DNA of 64,000 nucleotides, from contig NZ_AP024718.1 of the NCBI RefSeq assembly GCF_030294985.1, forward strand, positions 248,001 to 312,000. Reading direction: 5' to 3'. The notes under the pieces were generated by a model. That model had not been told where the DNA came from. It saw only the letters and a list, made by a program, of their open reading frames with translations, and searched no databases. This document shows positions 58,849 to 64,000 of the stretch, piece after piece; the first letter of the stretch is position 1, and every line of letters begins with the position of its first letter. Source of the stretch: Methylomarinovum tepidoasis (GTDB lineage Bacteria; Pseudomonadota; Gammaproteobacteria; Methylococcales; Methylothermaceae). The position numbers and the translations under genes were made by a program.

Positions 58849-60111
58849 TCAGGTACGGATCTGGCCGTCGCCGAGCACGACGAACTTCTGCGTCGTCAGC
58901 CCCTCCAGCCCCACCGGGCCGCGGGCGTGCAGCTTGTCGGTGCTGATGCCGATCTCCGCCCCCAGGCCGTATTCGAAACCGTCGGCGAAGCGGGTGGAGG
59001 CGTTGACCATCACCGAACTGGAATCCACCTCGCGCAGGAAACGGCGGGCACGGCCGTAGTCCTCGGTAACGATGGCGTCGGTATGCCCGGAGCCGTAGCG
59101 GTTGATGTGGTCGATGGCCTGATCCAGGCCGTCCACCACCCGGATGGCGAGAATCGGCGCCAGGTACTCGGCGCGCCAGTCGTCCTCGGTGGCGGGCCGG
59201 CAGTCGATGATCGCCCGGGTGCGCTCACAGCCGCGCAGCTCCACCCCGTGGCGGGTGTATTCTTCGGCCAGGCGCGGCAGCAGCCCGGCTGCGACCGCCT
59301 CGTGCACCAGCAGCGTCTCCATGGCGTTGCAGACCCCGTAGCGCTGGGTCTTGGCGTTGACGGCGATGCGGACGGCCTTGCCGGCATCGGCGCGCTCGTC
59401 GAGATAGACGTGGCAGACCCCGTCCAGGTGCTTGATGACCGGAATGCGCGATTCGGCGACGATGCGCTCGATCAGGCCCTTGCCGCCGCGGGGGACGATG
59501 ACGTCCACGTACCGGTCCAACCGCAGCAGTTCCCCTACCGCCGCGCGGTCGGTGGTTTCCACCACCTGGACCGCCGCCTGCGGCAGACCGGCGGCTTCCA
59601 GGCCGGTGCGGATGCAGGCCGCCAGGGCCTGATTGGAGTGGATCGCCTCGCTGCCGCCACGGAGGATGCAGGCGTTGCCCGCCTTCAGGCACAGGCCGGC
59701 GGCATCGACGGTGACGTTGGGACGGGACTCGTAGATGATGCCGATCACCCCCAGCGGCACCCGCATCCGGCCCACCTGGATACCGGAAGGACGGTACTTG
59801 AGATCGCTGATCTCGCCGACCGGATCGGGCAGCGACGCGATCTGGCGCAAGCCCTCGGCCATGGCGGCGATGCGGGCGTCGGTCAGGGTCAGACGGTCGA
59901 GCAGCGCCTCGCTCAGGCCGCGTTCGCGCCCGGCGATCAGATCGCGTTGGTTTTCCATCTGGATGCGCTCGCGGCCGGCTTCGATGGCCGAGGCCATCGC
60001 CAGCAGGGCGTCATTCTTGGCCCCGGTGGCGGCCCGGGCCACGGCGGTGGATGCCTCGCGGGCCTGACGGCCCACGGTCTGCATGTAGGCGTGAATGTCG
60101 TCGATGGTCAT
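58849..60111 (-). CDS. proA: glutamate-5-semialdehyde dehydrogenase (gamma-glutamyl phosphate reductase) ProA
   Basis: A 420-residue aldehyde-dehydrogenase-fold enzyme in proline synthesis. Motifs: [79 protein letters not shown] (catalytic Cys), and [42 protein letters not shown]. It overlaps holA by 4 bases and is followed by nadD with no spacer. A proA between holA and nadD is a known gammaproteobacterial arrangement. Confidence 0.95.
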   Translation of the reverse strand: MTIDDIHAYMQTVGRQAREASTAVARAATGAKNDALLAMASAIEAGRERIQMENQRDLIAGRERGLSEALLDRLTLTDARIAAMAEGLRQIASLPDPVGEISDLKYRPSGIQVGRMRVPLGVIGIIYESRPNVTVDAAGLCLKAGNACILRGGSEAIHSNQALAACIRTGLEAAGLPQAAVQVVETTDRAAVGELLRLDRYVDVIVPRGGKGLIERIVAESRIPVIKHLDGVCHVYLDERADAGKAVRIAVNAKTQRYGVCNAMETLLVHEAVAAGLLPRLAEEYTRHGVELRGCERTRAIIDCRPATEDDWRAEYLAPILAIRVVDGLDQAIDHINRYGSGHTDAIVTEDYGRARRFLREVDSSSVMVNASTRFADGFEYGLGAEIGISTDKLHARGPVGLEGLTTQKFVVLGDGQIRT

Positions 60112-61148
60112 GGCTCACTCGCTTCGCTGATCGTTATGGGAATCTCACCACTGGCCAGGATCAGGCACAGATCGCGCAGCCCTTCCCAGGAATCGCCCGC
60201 CGCCTGGCCCTTGATGCAGGCGTCGATCCGGGCCGCCAGCCGCAGCGCCCGGTGCAGCAACGCGGGCGCCAGGCGCTGGCAGGCCGCCTCCAGCCGCGGC
60301 CGGCGCCGGGCCCATATCCCCAGGCGCCGGCAGCTTTCAGCCACCGGCAGGCCCCGGCGGCGGTCGTCCTGCAAGGCCAGCAGGGTGCGGATTTCACGGG
60401 TGACCGACCATAATACCACGGCGGGGACCGTCCCTTCCGCCCGCAAGGTGCTCAGGATGCGGTCACAGCGTCCCGGCTGGCCGGCCAGCCAGGCTTCCGT
60501 CAGGTCGAAGACGTCGAAACGGGCGCTGTCGGCGACCATCCGCGCCAGGTCTTCGGCCTCGATGGTCGTCTCGCCGCAGAGGACATGGAGTTTGTCGATC
60601 TCCTGGGCCGCCGCCAGCAGGTTGCCCTCGGTACGCAGGGCCAGCAGCTGCAGGGCGTCGCCGCTCAAGCGCAGGCCGCAGGCGGCAGCGCGGCGTTCGA
60701 GCCAGGCCAAAAGATCGCGGCCGTGCAGGGTGCGGGTCTGCACCGCCAGGCCGATCCTTTCCAGCTTCTGGAACCATTTGGCCCGCATCGCCGCCGGCGG
60801 GGCGTTTTCCAGCACCAGCAGCAGGATCGTGTCCGGCGGCGGCGCGTCGCTGTAGCGCCCCAGCACCCGCGCGCCCTCCTGGCCCACCTTACCCTCCGGA
60901 ACGCGCACGTCGAGCAGGCGGCTGCTGGCGAACAGCGACAGCGCCTCGGTTTCGGCCGCCAGGTCGTTCCAGTCGAATCCCGGCAGGACGCTGAAGACCC
61001 GGCGCTCCCCGATGCCGTGCCGGCGGCAGGCGCGGCGGATGGCGTCGGCGGCTTCGGTCAGCTGCAGCGGCTCGTCGCCGTAGAGCAGATAGACCGGCGC
61101 CAGTTCCCGCTTCAGCCGGGAAGCCAGCTGGGGATAGTCAATCCGCAT
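60108..61148 (-). CDS. holA: DNA polymerase III delta subunit HolA
   Basis: A 346-residue clamp-loader subunit. The AAA+ fold has a degenerate P-loop ([26 protein letters not shown]), then [78 protein letters not shown] and [14 protein letters not shown]. It opens the beta clamp in the replisome. It overlaps lptE upstream by 11 bases; the lptE-holA pairing is conserved. Confidence 0.93.
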   Translation of the reverse strand: MRIDYPQLASRLKRELAPVYLLYGDEPLQLTEAADAIRRACRRHGIGERRVFSVLPGFDWNDLAAETEALSLFASSRLLDVRVPEGKVGQEGARVLGRYSDAPPPDTILLLVLENAPPAAMRAKWFQKLERIGLAVQTRTLHGRDLLAWLERRAAACGLRLSGDALQLLALRTEGNLLAAAQEIDKLHVLCGETTIEAEDLARMVADSARFDVFDLTEAWLAGQPGRCDRILSTLRAEGTVPAVVLWSVTREIRTLLALQDDRRRGLPVAESCRRLGIWARRRPRLEAACQRLAPALLHRALRLAARIDACIKGQAAGDSWEGLRDLCLILASGEIPITISEASEP

Positions 61149-61629
61149 GTTCCAGGGCGCGCTGCAGGCGCCGCAGCAGGGTCCGGGCCGCCTCGCGGCG
61201 CATTTCCTCGCGGATCAGGCTTTCCTCCTCGGCCTTGCCGATGGCCTGCAACTGGGTATTGAGATAGATGCGCCGCAGGGTGATGGTCTGAAGCGGCAGC
61301 AGCGGTTTGCCGTCTGCCGTGCGGGCTTCGAAGCGGACCTTATAGATCAACTCGAACTCGATGGCCTTGCCGTGCTCGTCCAGGGACACCACTCGGCGGC
61401 GCTGGTCGATGCCGTGGATGACCACCACGCTGCCGGCCTGGGACGGATCGCCCGTCAGCCGCCCTTCCACCAGCGCCAGAAACATGGCCAGGTCACGGGC
61501 GAAGGGATGATCGAGGCCGATTCCCTGCAGGGCGACGACCCGTTTGTCCGGCGGCAGCTCGACCGCCCCGCGCAAATGGAAACCACACCCCGCCAACAGC
61601 AGGACGATGAGCAACGGCATGAGACGCAT
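61138..61629 (-). CDS. lptE: LPS-assembly lipoprotein LptE
   Basis: A 163-residue outer-membrane lipoprotein. ATG 61629 gives a compact lipoprotein signal (MRLMPLLIVLLLAGC) with the lipid-modified Cys15; an in-frame GTG upstream would add six residues. The mature part shows CGFHLRGAVELPPDKRVVAL, the LptE fold. It plugs LptD and helps place lipopolysaccharide. No leuS lies upstream as in E. coli; instead the gene is divergent from glyQ. Confidence 0.9.
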   Translation of the reverse strand: MRLMPLLIVLLLAGCGFHLRGAVELPPDKRVVALQGIGLDHPFARDLAMFLALVEGRLTGDPSQAGSVVVIHGIDQRRRVVSLDEHGKAIEFELIYKVRFEARTADGKPLLPLQTITLRRIYLNTQLQAIGKAEEESLIREEMRREAARTLLRRLQRALEHAD

Positions 61630-61698
61630 CACGGCGCAATATCCCACTTCATGGACAAAACCGTATAATACCCGCTTTTAATCGACAGGCCAGCGACC

Positions 61699-62601
61699 GT
61701 GAGCCACCCGCAAACCTTCCAGGAACTGATCCTCGCCCTCCAGGACTACTGGGGCCGTCAGGGCTGCGCCATCCTCCAGCCCATGGACATGGAAGTGGGC
61801 GCCGGCACCTTCCACCCCGGCACCTTCCTGCGCGCCATCGGCCCCGAACCCTGGCGCACCGCCTACGTCCAGCCCTCGCGCCGCCCCACCGACGGCCGTT
61901 ACGGCGAAAACCCTAACCGGCTGCAGCACTATTACCAGTTCCAGGTGCTGCTCAAGCCCTCGCCGCTGGAAATCCAGGACCTGTATCTGCGCTCCCTGGA
62001 GAAATTGGGCTTCGATCTCCTGGAGCACGATGTCCGCTTCGTGGAGGACAACTGGGAATCCCCCACCCTCGGAGCCTGGGGCCTGGGCTGGGAGGTGTGG
62101 CTCGACGGCATGGAGATCACCCAATTCACCTACTTCCAGCAGGTAGGCGGGCTCGACTGCCGCCCCGTGTCCGGCGAGATCACCTACGGCCTGGAACGCA
62201 TCGCCATGGTGCTGCAGAACGTCGAAAGCGTCTTCGATCTGATCTGGGCCAGAAACGGCGACCAGGTCATCACCTACGGCGACGTGTTCCACCAGAACGA
62301 GGTGGAGATGTCGGCCTACAATTTCGAATACGCCGACGTGGATTTCCTACTGCGTGCCTTCGACCATTACGAGGCCGAATGCAAAAAACTGCTGCAAGCC
62401 GAGCTTCCCCTGCCGGCCTACGACCAAGTCCTCAAGGCGTCCCACACCTTCAACCTGCTCGACGCCCGTCACGCCCTGTCGGTGACCGAACGTCAGCGCA
62501 CCATCCTGCGGGTGCGGGAACTGGCCCGCGGGGTCGCCCACGCCTATTACGAGCGCCGCAAGGCGCTGGGGTTCCCCATGTTGCGGGAAGAAACGGCATG
62601 A
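61699..62601 (+). CDS. glyQ: glycine--tRNA ligase alpha subunit GlyQ
   Basis: A 300-residue class II synthetase subunit. It starts at GTG 61699. The block [47 protein letters not shown] is typical, followed by [41 protein letters not shown] and the C-terminal [35 protein letters not shown]. It pairs with glyS downstream, but 151 bases with a long palindrome separate the two. A TATAAT lies upstream at 61662-61667. Confidence 0.96.
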   Translation: MSHPQTFQELILALQDYWGRQGCAILQPMDMEVGAGTFHPGTFLRAIGPEPWRTAYVQPSRRPTDGRYGENPNRLQHYYQFQVLLKPSPLEIQDLYLRSLEKLGFDLLEHDVRFVEDNWESPTLGAWGLGWEVWLDGMEITQFTYFQQVGGLDCRPVSGEITYGLERIAMVLQNVESVFDLIWARNGDQVITYGDVFHQNEVEMSAYNFEYADVDFLLRAFDHYEAECKKLLQAELPLPAYDQVLKASHTFNLLDARHALSVTERQRTILRVRELARGVAHAYYERRKALGFPMLREETA

Positions 62602-62623
62602 TCACCACGCTTGCTGGCCTTGG

Positions 62624-62724
62624 GGAAGCAGGTGCAGCACTTCGGGGTGTAAGCGGCCTGGACGGCCGCTTTCAAGCCTCCAGGGAAGGATTCACGGCCT
62701 CCCCGAAGTGTTGTACCTGCTTCC
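62624..62724. repeat. long palindrome in the glyQ-glyS gap (dispersed repeat, copy B)
   Basis: Two 24-base arms, 62624-62647 and 62701-62724, are inverted complements at 22 of 24 positions, and the other two would be G-U pairs in RNA. Inside, AAGCGGCC-TGGAC-GGCCGCTT forms an 8-bp hairpin at 62651-62671. The core (62641-62701) is related to the repeat at 2907-2968. Lying within the glyQS transcript, it would fold as a strong mRNA structure before glyS. Confidence 0.8.
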
Positions 62725-62752
62725 ACACCCCTTCTGCTATCCGAGGATTGGT

Positions 62753-64000
62753 ATGAACACCCGCGACCTGCTGTTCGAACTGGGCACCGAGGAACTGCCG
62801 CCCAAAGCTCTGCACCGCCTGATGACCGCCCTGCGCGACGAAACCGCCTCCCGCCTGGAGCAGGCCGATCTCGCCTTCACCACCATCGACGCCTACGCCG
62901 CCCCCCGCCGCCTGGCCCTATTGGTCCACGACCTGGCCGAACGCCAGCCGGACAAGACCGTCGAACGCCGCGGCCCGGCCCTCAAGGCCGCCTTCGACGC
63001 CGACGGCAAACCGACTCCGGCGGCGCTGGGCTTCGCCAAAAGCTGCGGCGTCGCCGTCGAGGACCTGGAGACTTTGGAAAACGCCAAGGGTGCCTGGCTG
63101 CTGTGCCGCATTCACCAGCCCGGCAAAGCGGCGGCGGAACTGATCCCCGACATCCTGCGCCAGGTTCTGGCCACCCTCCCCATTCCCAAGCGCATGCGCT
63201 GGGGAGCCGGCGAGGCCGAGTTCGTGCGTCCGGTTCACTGGGCGGTGCTGCTGTTCGGCGAGGCCGTGATCGAAACGGAGATGCTCGGCGTCGCTACCGG
63301 CAACGCCACCCGTGGTCACCGCTTCCACTGCCCCTGGCCGCTGACCGTGACCCAACCGGATCACTACGCCCAGCTGCTGCTCGGGGAAGGCCGGGTGATC
63401 GCCGATTTCGGGGAACGCCGTGAGCACATCCGCCAGCAGGCGGAAAAGCTGGCCCGGGAACACGGCGGCTGCGCCCACATCGACCCGAACCTGCTCGACG
63501 AAGTCACTGCCCTGGTGGAATGGCCGGTGGGACTGGTGGGCGCGTTCGAGGAGCGCTTCCTCGAACTGCCCAAGGAAGTGCTGATCACGGTGATGCAGTC
63601 GCACCAGAAATACTTTCCGGTGTTGGACTCCAGCGGCGCCCTGCTGCCCAGGTTCGTCACTTTCGCCAATCTCGACAGCAGGAACCCGGACACGGTCCGG
63701 GCCGGCAACGAGCGCGTCATCCGCCCGCGCCTGAGCGACGCCGAGTTCTTCTGGAACCAGGATCGGAAGATTCCCCTGGAACGGCGCCTGGACAAGCTCG
63801 CCGGCATCATTTTCCAGAAGCGCCTGGGCACCCTGCTGGACAAGACCCGGCGGCTGGAGAAACTGGCCGAATGGCTCGCCCCTCACGTGGGTGCCGATCC
63901 CGCCAAGGCCCGCCGCGCCGCCCGGCTGGCCAAGACCGACCTGGTCACCGACATGGTGGGGGAATTTCCGGAGCTGCAGGGCATCATGGGGCGTTATTAC
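62753..64000 (+). CDS. glyS: glycine--tRNA ligase beta subunit GlyS (5' part only)
   Basis: The first 416 residues of a subunit that normally has about 690; the frame runs off the right edge. The ATG is preceded by CGAGGATTGGT. The family start TRDLLFELGTEELPPKAL is followed by YAAPRRLALLV, RRGPALKAAFDADGKPTPAALGFAKSCGV, FVRPVHWAVLLFG, LPKEVLITVMQSHQKYFPV and RVIRPRLSDAEFFWNQDRK. It completes the glycyl-tRNA synthetase with GlyQ. Confidence 0.95.
   Translation, partial: MNTRDLLFELGTEELPPKALHRLMTALRDETASRLEQADLAFTTIDAYAAPRRLALLVHDLAERQPDKTVERRGPALKAAFDADGKPTPAALGFAKSCGVAVEDLETLENAKGAWLLCRIHQPGKAAAELIPDILRQVLATLPIPKRMRWGAGEAEFVRPVHWAVLLFGEAVIETEMLGVATGNATRGHRFHCPWPLTVTQPDHYAQLLLGEGRVIADFGERREHIRQQAEKLAREHGGCAHIDPNLLDEVTALVEWPVGLVGAFEERFLELPKEVLITVMQSHQKYFPVLDSSGALLPRFVTFANLDSRNPDTVRAGNERVIRPRLSDAEFFWNQDRKIPLERRLDKLAGIIFQKRLGTLLDKTRRLEKLAEWLAPHVGADPAKARRAARLAKTDLVTDMVGEFPELQGIMGRYY

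Noticed and set aside
58351-60855. An 834-codon plus-strand open frame over nadD, proA and holA
   Set aside because: The three minus-strand genes are complete and conserved; the antisense frame shows no domain.
61630-61698. TATAAT at 61662-61667 as a full glyQ promoter
   Set aside because: The -10 box is perfect but no acceptable -35 hexamer lies 16-18 bases upstream, so it is only mentioned under glyQ.

Overview
The window is a dense, high-GC chromosomal segment from a gammaproteobacterium. Evidence is the core gene order: thrS-infC-rpmI-rplT-pheS-pheT-ihfA, radC/coaBC-dut-algC-argB-pyrE, uvrA/MFS-ssb, pilB-pilC-pilD-coaE, and lptE-holA-proA-nadD-rsfS, arranged much as in Pseudomonas and its relatives. 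I cannot name the genus from sequence alone. A glucosylglycerate-type locus, an NhaD antiporter and several sulfur genes would fit a salt-adapted, sulfide-exposed lineage such as Methylococcales or Chromatiales; that is inference. I saw no insertion sequence, prophage, CRISPR array or rRNA, and no gene-free stretch reaches 300 bases.

Layout. 1-2.9 kb: 3' end of a sugar epimerase, then mobB-moeA-bioD. 2.9-5.2 kb (minus): arsR-type regulator, rhodanese, secB, gpsA. 5.3-7.9 kb: envC-like activator and ctpA, ending in paired terminators. 7.9-10.1 kb (minus): sulfite reductase hemoprotein and its DUF934 partner. 10.3-13.7 kb: nhaD, then ampG and xthA (minus). 13.7-21.1 kb: type IV pilus genes pilBCD, coaE, hemW, pyrE and a DUF4124 protein. 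21.1-26.0 kb (minus): coaBC-dut-algC-argB, in which the AlgC copy has lost most of its active-site motifs. 26.1-32.4 kb: radC, purC, djlA, a GH13_18 phosphorylase facing a GpgS-like glycosyltransferase, and a Uma2 nuclease. 32.4-42.2 kb: uvrA, hupE, a YajR-like MFS carrier, ssb, trhA, nadE and sucCD. 42.2-45.6 kb: pilS-pilR and a ComEA-like protein. 45.6-52.6 kb (minus): the translation operon with tRNA-Val(GAC) at its head. 52.6-55.2 kb (minus): a porin/FMN-binding/membrane-protein operon under a promoter that contains a Fur-box-like site. 55.2-57.9 kb: a DUF5063 gene, then thiD-thiE fused by overlaps to a SoxY-like and a SoxZ-like gene. 57.9-61.6 kb (minus): lptE-holA-proA-nadD-rsfS. 61.7-64 kb: glyQ and the 5' part of glyS, separated by a long palindrome.

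Themes. Sulfur handling recurs: a putative persulfide-sensing ArsR regulator with rhodanese, the sulfite reductase, and the SoxYZ-like pair lacking the usual GGCGG tail. Compatible-solute metabolism is suggested by the glucosylglycerate-type pair next to an Na+/H+ antiporter elsewhere. The points most worth a second look are the degenerate membrane-anchored AlgC, the Fur-type flavoprotein operon, the orphan SoxYZ pair in the thiamine operon, the SqrR/BigR-like regulator with its candidate operator, and a palindromic repeat family present at least twice.
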